The notes under the pieces are model-generated. The model did no database searches. It saw nothing but the letters and a program-made list of their open reading frames with translations, and was not told where the DNA came from. From Clostridiaceae bacterium (lineage in GTDB: Bacteria > Bacillota > Clostridia > Lachnospirales > Lachnospiraceae), in assembly GCA_009911065.1 (NCBI GenBank), contig QXWR01000049.1, positions 1-32,516 on the forward strand: a stretch of DNA of 32,516 bases, given 5' to 3'. Below are positions 24,379-32,478 of this stretch, one piece after another (within the stretch, counting starts at the first letter, position 1; the number at the start of each line of letters is the position of its first letter). The position numbers and the translations under genes are program-made.

Positions 24379-25713
24379 TTACACAACTCCCTGAGCAGTC
24401 ATCGCATCAACCACTTTCTCAAATCCAGCAATATTTGCTCCTGCCACATAATTCCCAGCCACGCCATAACGCTTTGCAGCATCATCCGCTTTGGCAAAAA
24501 TATTAACCATAATATCTTTCAGCTTTGCATCCACTTCCTCAAACGTCCAGGAAAGTCTCTGGCTGTTCTGGCTCATCTCCAGAGCAGAAGTTGCCACGCC
24601 GCCTGCATTGGCTGCTTTTCCTGGCATAAACAGCATACCATTCTCCAGGAAGAAATCGGTGGCTTCTCTGGTAGAAGGCATATTAGCTCCCTCTGCCACT
24701 GCAAAGCATCCATTCTCCTTTAACGCCTTGGCATCTTCCAAATTCAGCTCATTCTGAGTTGCGCAAGGAAGAGCAATATCACAGGCCACGGTCCAAATTC
24801 CCTTTCCTTCCGTATATACAGCAGATGGAACTGCATCCACATACTCTTTAATTCTTCCCCGGCGCACTTCCTTGATCTCCTTCACCACATCCAGCTGAAT
24901 GCCATTGGAATCATAAATGTAGCCATTGGAATCACTTAATGCCACTACCTTAGCCCCCAGCTGCTGTGCCTTCTCCGTAGCATAAATCGCCACATTTCCA
25001 GAACCAGAGATCACAACCGTCTTACCGGCCAGTTCCTTGCCATTCTTTTTCAGCATCTCATCCAGAATATAGACGAGACCATAACCAGTCGCCTGAGTTC
25101 TTACCAAAGAACCGCCATAATTCAATCCTTTGCCAGTCAGAACACCCTCATACAAACCAGTCAGTCTCTTATACTGCCCATACAGAAAACCAATCTCACG
25201 GGCGCCTACGCCAATATCCCCAGCAGGCACATCCTGATCTGCGCCAATATACTTACTAAGTTCCGTCATAAAACTCTGGCAGAATGCCATCACTTCACGG
25301 TCTGATTTTCCCTTAGGATCAAAATTAGAGCCGCCCTTACCGCCTCCAATCGGCAGACCAGTCAAAGAATTTTTAAACACCTGTTCAAAACCCAGGAACT
25401 TTAAAATTCCCTGATTCACAGAAGGATGAAGCCGCAGCCCTCCCTTATAAGGACCGATTGCACTGTTAAACTGCACCCGATAGCCTTTGTTTACCTGAAC
25501 CTGTCCCTTGTCATCTACCCACGGCACACGGAAAGAAATAATCCGCTCTGGCTCTACCATTCTCTCCAAAAGCGCCATTTTGCGGTATTTCTCCTCATTC
25601 GCATCAATCACCAGTTTCAAAGAATCCAGCACTTCCTTCACCGCCTGATGAAACTCCGCCTCACCCGGATTCTGTTCTACTACCTTAGCATAAATCTCAT
25701 CTACATAAGACAT
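24379..25713 (-). CDS. gdhA: NADP-specific glutamate dehydrogenase
   Basis: Reversible amination of 2-oxoglutarate to glutamate, the ammonium assimilation route in many gut Clostridia. 444 residues, the standard hexameric GDH length. Substrate-domain motifs are GPYKGGLRLHPSVN, LPIGGGKGGSNFDPKGKSD (catalytic lysine), and PAGDIGVGAREIGFLYGQYK. The Rossmann part shows GKTVVISGSGNVA and the serine after it that favours NADP (VVALSDSNG). The end, GVAGNYVAGANIAGFEKVVDAM, is typical. ATG 25713 is chosen because GGAGGG lies 9 nt upstream; the frame opens at 25737 without one. It has a strong promoter of its own. Confidence 0.97.
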   Translation of the reverse strand: MSYVDEIYAKVVEQNPGEAEFHQAVKEVLDSLKLVIDANEEKYRKMALLERMVEPERIISFRVPWVDDKGQVQVNKGYRVQFNSAIGPYKGGLRLHPSVNQGILKFLGFEQVFKNSLTGLPIGGGKGGSNFDPKGKSDREVMAFCQSFMTELSKYIGADQDVPAGDIGVGAREIGFLYGQYKRLTGLYEGVLTGKGLNYGGSLVRTQATGYGLVYILDEMLKKNGKELAGKTVVISGSGNVAIYATEKAQQLGAKVVALSDSNGYIYDSNGIQLDVVKEIKEVRRGRIKEYVDAVPSAVYTEGKGIWTVACDIALPCATQNELNLEDAKALKENGCFAVAEGANMPSTREATDFFLENGMLFMPGKAANAGGVATSALEMSQNSQRLSWTFEEVDAKLKDIMVNIFAKADDAAKRYGVAGNYVAGANIAGFEKVVDAMTAQGVV

Positions 25714-25753
25714 TTCTAAATCCCTCCTTCTTACCATATGTCACATCTTAGAA

Positions 25754-25782
25754 ATTATAGCAATTTAGCAAATTAAAGTCAA
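25754..25782 (-). promoter_or_regulatory. Strong promoter of gdhA
   Basis: On the minus strand TTGACT (25777-25782) and TATAAT (25754-25759) with a 17-bp spacer, 41 nt before the gdhA start. This near-consensus form predicts high expression. Confidence 0.85.
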
Positions 25783-25909
25783 GAAGTATATGATTCAAAT
25801 TTAATGCAGTGAAAAGCACAAATGCCCTCTGATTTTTTCGATTTTATGCAAATTGCCAAACGTCAAAATAACAACTTTTTTATTTTATAAATATTTAACA
25901 ATTAAATTA

Positions 25910-25938
25910 TTGTTTTCTTACTTTTTTTATGTTATACT
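25910..25938 (+). promoter_or_regulatory. Promoter of the HPr-like gene
   Basis: TTGTTT (25910-25915) and TATACT (25933-25938) with a 17-bp spacer; TGT before the -10 makes it extended. About 95 nt of leader precede the ATG. The layout resembles the cassette promoter at 1246. Confidence 0.65.
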
Positions 25939-26034
25939 GATTGAATAATCATTAATATAAGTATTTTCATTTTATGAACTCGTTGATTTGCTTAAGTTTC
26001 CAGGGGGATACCCAGAAAAGGAGGAGGATGGGGT

Positions 26035-26280
26035 ATGATTAGCAGGCAAATTGACACTTGCCGACGCAATAGTCCGGTGCCGATATCATTTTTGATTCAT
26101 ACAGCAAGTACCTTTGATTGTGATATCTACATCCGATGCGATGACAAACGGGTAAATGTAAAAAGTTACGATGAGATGATTTGTGGTATGGCAGCCCAAA
26201 AAAAGTCTGTGGTCTTTTTCTTCAACGGAACGGACGAGCTGGCAGCCCAAGAAAAAATTGAAAGGATTTTTCAGGACTAA
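26035..26280 (+). CDS. HPr-like protein without the phosphocarrier histidine
   Basis: 81 residues. HTASTFDCDIYI, the strand DDKRVNVKSYDEM and the ending FFFNGTDELAAQEKIERIFQ follow the fold of HPr, the PTS phosphocarrier. The usual GxHARPA segment with the phosphorylated histidine is replaced by DTCRRNSPVPISF. The serine of the VNxKS motif, equivalent to regulatory Ser46, is kept as S44. That combination resembles Bacillus Crh, a regulator that is phosphorylated only on serine by HPr kinase. Sequence similarity to true Crh is low, so this is inference. The ribosome binding site is a strong AGGAGGAGG. It stands alone with its own promoter and terminator. Its job may be regulatory rather than sugar transport. 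Confidence 0.75.
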   Translation: MISRQIDTCRRNSPVPISFLIHTASTFDCDIYIRCDDKRVNVKSYDEMICGMAAQKKSVVFFFNGTDELAAQEKIERIFQD

Positions 26281-26297
26281 TGTGTACAGAACATGAG

Positions 26298-26348
26298 AAA
26301 AGGACGGCCAGGATTTCATCCGCGAAATCATCAAAGGCCGTCCTTTTT
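26298..26348. terminator. Bidirectional terminator, HPr-like gene / ABC-F gene
   Basis: AAAAGGACGGCC (26298-26309) pairs perfectly with GGCCGTCCTTTT (26336-26347), followed by T on the plus strand and preceded by A on the other side, so it can work both ways. An inner GATTTC/GAAATC stem sits in the loop. Confidence 0.9.
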
Positions 26349-26365
26349 CAATGAACTATCTATTC

Positions 26366-28003
26366 TCAGTTATCTTCCGCCTGTTTTTCTGATACAGAGA
26401 AGACAAAACGCTTTCTGGCCATCTCATCATTGGCCAGATACTCATCATAAGAAGTGATCTTATCAATCAGCTGTCCATTTACAATCTCCATAATCCGGTT
26501 TGCTGTGGTCTGCACAATCTGGTGATCACGGGAAGAAAAGATCAAAACTCCGGAAAATTTAACCATACCTGTATTCAAAGCTGTTATGGCTTCCATATCC
26601 AGATGATCTGTAGGTTCATCCAGCATCAGCACATTGGCGCCGGAAATCATAAGCTTTGACAACATACACCGAACCTTCTCTCCCCCAGAAAGCACCCGTA
26701 CCTTTTTTACTCCGTCCTCCCCGGCAAACAGCATCCTTCCCAAAAATCCCCGCACATAAGTGGCATCCTTTTCAGGAGAATACTGAGTCAGCCAGTCCAC
26801 AATCGTATCGTCATTGTCAAACTCAGCGCTGTTATCTTTTGGGAAATAAGACTGTGTAGTAGTCAGTCCCCACTTATAAGACCCCTCATCCGGCTCCATC
26901 TCCCCGGAAAGAATCTTAAACAAAACGGTTTTGGCCTGCTCATTGGGACCAACCAGAGCCACCTTATCCTCTCTTCCCAATGTAAAGGTTAAGCCATCCA
27001 GCACTTTCACCCCATCAATGGTTTTGGAAAGATTTTCCACACTTAAAACCTCATTTCCAATCTCCCGAAACGGTCTGAAATCTATATAAGGATATTTTCT
27101 GCTGGAAGGTTTAATATCATCCAATTCAATCTTTTCCAACGCACGCTTTCTGGAAGTCGCCTGCTTGGATTTGGAGGCATTGGCAGAAAATCGCTGAATA
27201 AACTCCTGAAGCTCTTTGATCTTCTCCTCCTTCTTTCGGTTTGCCTCTTTCATCTGCTTTACCATAAGCTGACTGGACTCATACCAGAAATCATAGTTAC
27301 CTGCATAAAGCTGAATCTTCCCATAATCAATGTCTGCAATGTTGGTACAAACCTTATTTAAAAAATATCGGTCATGGGAAACCACAATAACCGTATTTTC
27401 AAAATTAATCAAAAATTCCTCCAGCCATGCAATAGCATCCAAATCCAGATGGTTTGTAGGCTCGTCCAAAAGGAGAATATCCGGATTGCCAAATAATGCC
27501 TGGGCCAGCAATACTTTAACCTTCAATGCACCTATCAGCTCATTCATAGGAGTATAATGAAACTCTGTATCCACTCCCAATCCGTTCAGCAGATTTGCCG
27601 CATCAGACTCTGCCTCCCAGCCATTCATCTCCGCAAACTCCGCCTCTAAATCCGCCGCTTTGATTCCATCCTCATCCGTAAAATCTTCCTTCATGTAGAT
27701 GGCATCCTTTTCCTTCATAACCTGATACAGACGAGGATTTCCCATGATTACTGTATCCAAAACCTGAAATTCATCATATTTAAAATGATCCTGCTGTAAG
27801 AAAGACAGCCGCTGTCCCTGAGAAATCACCACATCCCCATTGGTTGGCTCCAACTGCCCGGAAAGAATCTTCAAAAATGTAGATTTACCGGCGCCATTCG
27901 CTCCAATCAGGCCATAACAGTTCCCCTCAGTGAATTTAATATTCACATCTTCAAATAAGGCTTTCTTTCCCACTCGCAATGTGACATTGTTCGCACTAAT
28001 CAT
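26366..28003 (-). CDS. ABC-F family ATPase (YbiT-like) with degenerate second site
   Basis: 545 residues with two ATPase domains and no membrane segment, hence ABC-F: such proteins act on ribosomes. NBD1 has Walker A GLIGANGAGKSTFLK, signature LIGALKVKVLLAQAL (instead of LSGGxx), Walker B DILLLDEPTNHLD and VVSHDRYFLNK. The linker (about 245-300) is helical and basic (KQATSRKRALEKIEL). NBD2 has VGPNEQAKTVLFKIL, lacking the GxGKST pattern, a normal LSGGEKVRCML, NVLMLDEPTDHLD, and FSSRDHQ in place of the usual SHD. I recall similar variants in other clostridial YbiT-like proteins, so this may be a family trait. A role in translation quality control is more likely than drug resistance. AGAGG lies 7 nt before the ATG. 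Confidence 0.9.
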   Translation of the reverse strand: MISANNVTLRVGKKALFEDVNIKFTEGNCYGLIGANGAGKSTFLKILSGQLEPTNGDVVISQGQRLSFLQQDHFKYDEFQVLDTVIMGNPRLYQVMKEKDAIYMKEDFTDEDGIKAADLEAEFAEMNGWEAESDAANLLNGLGVDTEFHYTPMNELIGALKVKVLLAQALFGNPDILLLDEPTNHLDLDAIAWLEEFLINFENTVIVVSHDRYFLNKVCTNIADIDYGKIQLYAGNYDFWYESSQLMVKQMKEANRKKEEKIKELQEFIQRFSANASKSKQATSRKRALEKIELDDIKPSSRKYPYIDFRPFREIGNEVLSVENLSKTIDGVKVLDGLTFTLGREDKVALVGPNEQAKTVLFKILSGEMEPDEGSYKWGLTTTQSYFPKDNSAEFDNDDTIVDWLTQYSPEKDATYVRGFLGRMLFAGEDGVKKVRVLSGGEKVRCMLSKLMISGANVLMLDEPTDHLDMEAITALNTGMVKFSGVLIFSSRDHQIVQTTANRIMEIVNGQLIDKITSYDEYLANDEMARKRFVFSVSEKQAEDN

Positions 28004-28051
28004 ATTTAACCTCTGTTTTCCTATATTTTCATGTTTTCAATCTCTCACTCT

Positions 28052-28079
28052 ATTATACATAAAACCGCTGTTTTTTCAA
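28052..28079 (-). promoter_or_regulatory. Promoter of the ABC-F gene
   Basis: On the minus strand TTGAAA (28074-28079) and TATAAT (28052-28057) with a 16-bp spacer, about 49 nt before the ATG. The -35 lies 12 nt outside the ddh stop codon. Confidence 0.7.
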
Positions 28080-28090
28080 GGGAAAGTTCC

Positions 28091-29077
28091 TTACAGCAGG
28101 CTTCTCCGAAGCTCCGCTCCATCTTTAGGACTCAAATAAGATGGCGCAACATCAAAAACAGACTTACACCCTTTTTGTCCCTCCTGATTTAACCGATATG
28201 CTGCCCGCCCATAGGCCACCAAGATAGAAGAAGTAAACTGAGGGTTTGAATCCAGCCTTAAAGAATATTCAATTACATGGTTGTTCTCACGGTTCCAGCC
28301 GGTTTTTCCGCTTCGAATCACAAATCCCCCATGAGGTATCCCTGCATGATCCCGCAAAAGCTCCTCCTCGCTGATAAAATGAACCGTAGTGTCATAATCG
28401 GCAAAATAATTTGGCATATGAATGATGGCTTCCTCAATCTTCTTTAAATCAGCCCCAGGCTCTGGCACCACAAAACATTCTCTTGTATGTTTTTGTCTTG
28501 TATTCAGCGTTGGATTTGTCCCTCCACGTACAGCCTCTAAAGCGCTCTCTACAGGAATTGTATACTGTCTGGCATCCTTTACTCCTTCAACTCTGCGAAT
28601 GGCATCAGAATGCCCCTGACTCACGCCCTTCCCCCAAAAAGTATAATCGTTCCCATCTGGAAGAATCCCATTGGCATAAAGCCGGTTAAGAGAAAACATT
28701 CCCGGGTCCCAGCCTACAGAAATAATCCCTACATGACCGCTTTCCCTGGCAGCTTGGTCCACTGCATCGAAATGCTGGGGAATTTTAGCATGGGTGTCAA
28801 AACTGTCCACCACATTAAAATATTTTGCCATCTCCGGCGTCTGAACCGGTAAATCCGTGGCGCTGCCGCCGCACAAAATCATCACATCAATTTCATCTTT
28901 CATTTCCGGCGCCGCTGCCGCAGAGCAAATCTTTACCCCTTCAGTCAAAATCGTCAGTTCCTTGGGATTTCTTCTTGTAAACACAGCCACAAGATCGCAA
29001 TCCGGATTCTGCCGAATGGCACACTCTACTCCTCTTCCCAAATTTCCATATCCCAAAATTCCAACTCGGATTCCCAT
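28091..29077 (-). CDS. ddh: meso-Diaminopimelate D-dehydrogenase
   Basis: Catalyses the one-step NADPH-dependent formation of meso-diaminopimelate from tetrahydrodipicolinate, feeding lysine and peptidoglycan synthesis. 328 residues, the normal size. The N-terminal Rossmann motif is VGILGYGNLGRGVE, followed by AVFTRRNP (NADP phosphate contact). VDSFDTHAKIP, ISVGWDPGMFSLNRL and FWGKGVSQGHSDAIRRVEGV are the signature substrate-site blocks. AAAGGATG before the ATG is a fair ribosome binding site. Neighbouring genes are not from the lysine pathway. Confidence 0.95.
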   Translation of the reverse strand: MGIRVGILGYGNLGRGVECAIRQNPDCDLVAVFTRRNPKELTILTEGVKICSAAAAPEMKDEIDVMILCGGSATDLPVQTPEMAKYFNVVDSFDTHAKIPQHFDAVDQAARESGHVGIISVGWDPGMFSLNRLYANGILPDGNDYTFWGKGVSQGHSDAIRRVEGVKDARQYTIPVESALEAVRGGTNPTLNTRQKHTRECFVVPEPGADLKKIEEAIIHMPNYFADYDTTVHFISEEELLRDHAGIPHGGFVIRSGKTGWNRENNHVIEYSLRLDSNPQFTSSILVAYGRAAYRLNQEGQKGCKSVFDVAPSYLSPKDGAELRRSLL

Positions 29078-29148
29078 ATCATTTCATCCTTTCTAATCTG
29101 TTCTACTCTTTTTTATTTATCTTTCACTTTACTTTTACTATTGCTATC

Positions 29149-29793
29149 TCAGTTTATATTTTTTAAAAGCTGCTGGTATTTCTCCCAGCTCACATACTGC
29201 CCTCCCATACGTTCCAAATGTTCTGTATGAAATTGACAGTCCATAAAACAAAAATCATGTTCTGCCAGCAGTTTCCCAAACACAATCAATGCGGCCTTTG
29301 AACCATTTTCCTTTTCCGAAAACATACTCTCCCCGAAAAAGCATTTCCCTATGGAAACTCCATACAATCCTCCTGCCAGCTCCCCATCCTCATATGCCTC
29401 CACACTGACGGCAAATCCCTTCTGATAAAGAGCAAAGTAAGCCGCCTCCATATCATCTCCAATCCACGTCCCCTCCTCTTCCCGCTTCATTCGACACCGA
29501 TGGATTGTATCCTTAAAATCTCGGTTTAAAAGAATATAGATGTTATGTTTCTTCATATATTTTTTCATCGAATGAGACACATGTATCTGATCTGGAAAAA
29601 TCAGAAATCGCTCATGGGGACACCACCACAATATCTCCTCTCCTGGATTGTACCAAGGAAAAATCCCATTGGCATAAGCCAGCAAAAGCCGCTCCGGTCG
29701 CAAATCCCCACCTATGGCTAAAAGTCCATCTCTCTCTGCCAGACGGGGATTCGGAAAATCCAAACGATTCCTTGACAGGCGAAATACAGGCAT
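29149..29793 (-). CDS. aat: Leucyl/phenylalanyl-tRNA-protein transferase
   Basis: Transfers Leu or Phe from aminoacyl-tRNA to proteins with N-terminal Arg or Lys, marking them for Clp-dependent degradation (N-degron pathway). 214 residues. Family motifs are GLLAIGGDLRPERLLLAYANGIFPWYN, WWCPHERFLIFP, GTWIGDDMEAAYFALYQKGFAVSVEAYE, and GGLYGVSIGKCFFGESMFS, and the end shows FCFMDCQFHTEHLERMGG (usual form DCQ..T.HL.SLG). ATG 29793 lies 2 nt after the stop of the DUF362 gene, with AAGAGG as ribosome binding site in that gene's last codons; the open frame extends to 29859 into DUF362 coding sequence. Translation is likely coupled. Confidence 0.93.
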   Translation of the reverse strand: MPVFRLSRNRLDFPNPRLAERDGLLAIGGDLRPERLLLAYANGIFPWYNPGEEILWWCPHERFLIFPDQIHVSHSMKKYMKKHNIYILLNRDFKDTIHRCRMKREEEGTWIGDDMEAAYFALYQKGFAVSVEAYEDGELAGGLYGVSIGKCFFGESMFSEKENGSKAALIVFGKLLAEHDFCFMDCQFHTEHLERMGGQYVSWEKYQQLLKNIN

Positions 29794-29795
29794 AA

Positions 29796-30899
29796 TTACC
29801 TCTTTTCCTTCCAGTGTTCCATTAAAAATTGCGTTATCTCTGCTCCCTTGGGAGGACAACCCTCTAAACTATTTTGAAAACAGGATGTGCATCTGCCTAT
29901 GCCGATTTCCCCGTCTTGTCCCTGATACCCTTGTCCGACTGCCACAGGAGGGAGCTTTTTATTCAACATACCTGTATCGTTCAATCGGTTCAAAGCATAA
30001 ATCAGAGAGCCGTAACAGGCACTGCATGCATCCTTTGGCGCTGTATATCGGGCCAGACTTTCCACTCTACGGGTCATGACAAATTGTCCCTCTGCCTCTG
30101 TAGGCGAGTTTAAATAAATCAAATTGGCATTTGACACATCCGAACTTCCCACCCCCAAACTTTCTGCCAATGGAATATACGGTACATCCTCCACAGAATA
30201 TCCCATACAATCACAGACAAATGCATCGCACAAAACCGGATCTTTCAATCCCAAAACCCGATTCATCACCACTGGATTTCCCCCTTCTTCAAAATCCAGA
30301 TCCCCACAAATATTGTCTACTAAAATAAAATCATTACGTGCAATGGTGTTTAAATGGGCAATGGGTTTATGCAGCCCCAACGTGTGAAAACGACGTTTCT
30401 CCGAATTTGGAATCACTCCCTTATTATTTTTCAAGGCACAGGTAATCACCGTCTGGCAATGCCCTTTCAATACCGGCATATTGATCATATAATCTACTGC
30501 TGCCGCCTGATCACACAGACGAATCTTCATACCAGCCGCCAAGTACTCAGTGGAGGAATCCTTCTGAAGATCCACAAAAGGAATATTGTATTGACGACAT
30601 ACCTTGTCATAGCCAGCAGCCTGAAAAGCATATTTCGTCTGATCTCCCACCCATGAACCTTCCATAATGGTAATATCACAAAATCCATTTTCCTGTAAAT
30701 ATTCAATAGCTCCTGCCAGCAGTTCACTGTGGGTAGTCGCTCCGCCAGAAGGCGCCTTTGCTGTGACTAAATTTGGCTTTAAAGCAACTTTTTTATTTCT
30801 GTCCCCTATATCTTCTGCCACATTGGCCTGTTCCAGCACACGCTTCGCCATATTTTTGTAATCTGTTCCATGAATGAGAATTATATCCTTTTTATCCAT
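29796..30899 (-). CDS. DUF362 family protein with C-terminal cysteine cluster
   Basis: 367 residues. The DUF362 core is recognised from KVALKPNLVTAKAPSGGATTHSELLAGAIEYLQENGF, INMPVLKGHCQTVITCALKNNKGVIP, and LVDNICGDLDFEEGGNPVVMNRVL followed by DPVLCDAFVCDCMGY. Near the end a cysteine set (CSACYGSL, then IGRCTSCFQNSLEGCPP) could hold an iron-sulfur cluster or zinc. DUF362 proteins are of unknown activity and often carry ferredoxin-like tails. ATG 30899 is used; a TTG directly upstream (30902) is the alternative, and no strong ribosome binding site separates them. The aat gene follows after 2 nt. Confidence 0.85.
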   Translation of the reverse strand: MDKKDIILIHGTDYKNMAKRVLEQANVAEDIGDRNKKVALKPNLVTAKAPSGGATTHSELLAGAIEYLQENGFCDITIMEGSWVGDQTKYAFQAAGYDKVCRQYNIPFVDLQKDSSTEYLAAGMKIRLCDQAAAVDYMINMPVLKGHCQTVITCALKNNKGVIPNSEKRRFHTLGLHKPIAHLNTIARNDFILVDNICGDLDFEEGGNPVVMNRVLGLKDPVLCDAFVCDCMGYSVEDVPYIPLAESLGVGSSDVSNANLIYLNSPTEAEGQFVMTRRVESLARYTAPKDACSACYGSLIYALNRLNDTGMLNKKLPPVAVGQGYQGQDGEIGIGRCTSCFQNSLEGCPPKGAEITQFLMEHWKEKR

Positions 30900-30992
30900 C
30901 AAACCATCCCTTCTTAATTACATATCTCCTGCTAATATTGAGCAAAAAATAACTCTCCTGTAAAAAAATCCCATCCAATTATCAATAGGCTT

Positions 30993-31021
30993 ATTTTATC
31001 ATAATCTTTTCCATGTTTCAC
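30993..31021 (-). promoter_or_regulatory. Possible promoter of DUF362-aat
   Basis: On the minus strand GTGAAA (31016-31021) and TAAAAT (30993-30998), 17-bp spacer, with TGA before the -10 (extended). It is about 95 nt before the ATG. Confidence 0.45.
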
Positions 31022-31158
31022 TATATATTTGAAATTTCACAAATTTCTTACGAAAAAGTAATAAAATATTTAATGATTTTTTTGTGTTTTTGAGATATTA
31101 TAATATTGTATTATTAAATTATTCAAACTGTATTCTATATTTCAGGAGGTTAAATCTT

Positions 31159-31974
31159 ATGAAAAGAAAAGTCTCTCTTTTTTCAGTTGCTCTTACTACA
31201 GGGCTTCTGGCATCATTATTGACTATGAATGTTTTTGCTGACCAGATTACCGAAGAAAAAGCCAAGTCCATCGCTTTAGACCATGCTGGAGTAAGTTCAG
31301 CAGATGTGTCCTATATTTATACCGAACTAGATTATGAAAAAGGACAGCAGATTTATAATGTTGAATTTATGACCAACACTTATGATGAATACGACTATGA
31401 AATTTTAATGGAAAATGGAACGATTGTAGCTGCAGATTATGAAAAGAAGTCTCGCCCTGTACCTGGAAATACGGACAATAAAGAAATCACAATCGAACAG
31501 GCTAAAGAATTTGCCTTAAAGGATGCTGATCTCAAACCAGAACAAGTAACTTTCTTAAAAGAAAAAGTAGATTGGGATGACGGCATAAAAGTTTATGAAG
31601 TGGAATTTTATACAGATACTTTCCAAAAGTATGATTACGATATAGACGCAGCAACCGGGGAAGTTCTGGCTTGGGATTTTGATGGAGACAGTGCATATGC
31701 CCGTCAGGATGCCATTCTTAGAAGCCAACGAAAAGATACTCAAAAAACTACCGCCAATGATCCTCTTACCTTGGAAGATGCCAAAACCGCTGCTTTAAAA
31801 AGGGCAAATTTGAATGACAGTCAAGTGACTTGGGGACCTGTGTACAAAGAACATGACGATGGACGTCTCATTTTCAAAGGTGAATTTTATTACAATACAT
31901 TGGAATATGAATTTGAAATAGATGCCGCTACTGGCCGGATTGTTGATTGGGATGTTGAAAGTATTTATGATTAA
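31159..31974 (+). CDS. Secreted protein with three PepSY-type repeats
   Basis: 271 residues. A signal peptide (1-27, KRKVSLFSVALTTGLLASLL, cleavage near VFA-DQ) precedes three repeats of about 65 residues. Each has an ITxExAKxxAL helix, a strand pair with YxVEF or FKGEF, and an ending like YDIDAATGEVLAWDFD. They start near residues 28, 113 and 204. PepSY domains are found in protease propeptides and cell-surface proteins, where they may inhibit proteases or sense the envelope. No protease follows. ATG 31159 is chosen because AGGAGG lies 9 nt upstream and the signal peptide begins there; the frame is open from 31084. A TATAAT at 31099-31104 is a likely -10. Confidence 0.88.
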   Translation: MKRKVSLFSVALTTGLLASLLTMNVFADQITEEKAKSIALDHAGVSSADVSYIYTELDYEKGQQIYNVEFMTNTYDEYDYEILMENGTIVAADYEKKSRPVPGNTDNKEITIEQAKEFALKDADLKPEQVTFLKEKVDWDDGIKVYEVEFYTDTFQKYDYDIDAATGEVLAWDFDGDSAYARQDAILRSQRKDTQKTTANDPLTLEDAKTAALKRANLNDSQVTWGPVYKEHDDGRLIFKGEFYYNTLEYEFEIDAATGRIVDWDVESIYD

Positions 31975-31992
31975 TCATTTATAAAGTCTTTA

Positions 31993-32035
31993 TTGCCGGA
32001 CAGCAGCATTATTAAATCTCTGTCCGGCAATTTTT
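31993..32035 (+). terminator. Intrinsic terminator of the PepSY gene
   Basis: TTGCCGGACAG (31993-32003) pairs perfectly with CTGTCCGGCAA (32020-32030), followed by five T. Strong rho-independent form. Confidence 0.93.
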
Positions 32036-32093
32036 ATTTTCCTAATTGTTTTCCTAATTGTATACTTCCCTTAGTCAAAAGTATTTATCAACC

Positions 32094-32121
32094 AAAAAAG
32101 AATCACATTTCTGTGATTCTT
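32094..32121 (-). terminator. Terminator of the rRNA/tRNA operon
   Basis: On the minus strand AAGAATCACA pairs with TGTGATTCTT (32112-32121 and 32098-32107) around a 4-nt loop, followed by a T run (plus-strand A run, 32094-32099). It lies 5 nt after the tRNA-Cys 3' end. Confidence 0.9.
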
Positions 32122-32126
32122 ATCAG

Positions 32127-32197
32127 AGGCGACAACCAGATTTGAACTGGTGATCAGGGTGTTGCAGACCCATGCCTTACCGCTTGGCTATGTCGCC
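32127..32197 (-). tRNA. tRNA-Cys (anticodon GCA)
   Basis: 71 nt. The acceptor stem GGCGACA pairs with TGTCGCC, and the discriminator base is U as usual for tRNA-Cys. The anticodon loop CTGCAAC carries GCA; the T arm is CCAGTTCAAATCTGG. CCA is not encoded. Confidence 0.96.
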
Positions 32198-32210
32198 ATA
32201 TTCTTTTTAG

Positions 32211-32282
32211 TGACCCCAACGAGATTCGAACTCGTGTTACCGCCGTGAAAGGGCGATGTCTTAACCGCTTGACCATGGGGCC
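32211..32282 (-). tRNA. tRNA-Glu (anticodon TTC)
   Basis: 72 nt. The acceptor stem GGCCCCA pairs with TGGGGTC (one G-U), discriminator A. The anticodon stem CGCC/GGCG encloses CTTTCAC with TTC; the T arm is CGAGTTCGAATCTCG. Confidence 0.96.
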
Positions 32283-32309
32283 GGGGTCGCATATTTACAT
32301 ATGCAAAAA

Positions 32310-32382
32310 CTCCCCGAGTAGGACTTGAACCTACGACAGCGCGGTTAACAGCCGCGTGCTCTACCGACTGAGCTATCGAGGA
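32310..32382 (-). tRNA. tRNA-Asn (anticodon GTT)
   Basis: 73 nt. The acceptor stem TCCTCGA pairs with TCGGGGA, discriminator G. The anticodon stem GCGGC/ACCGC region encloses CTGTTAA with GTT; the T arm is GTAGGTTCAAGTCCTAC. It lies about 97 nt after the 23S rRNA end. Confidence 0.96.
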
Positions 32383-32478
32383 ATGTTTAAAGCAGAAGGT
32401 ACATATACCCTCAAAACCACATATTGAAAACATCCGAATCTTTCTAGCAGTTTCACCTGCTTCCCTCCGACCTTTTCA

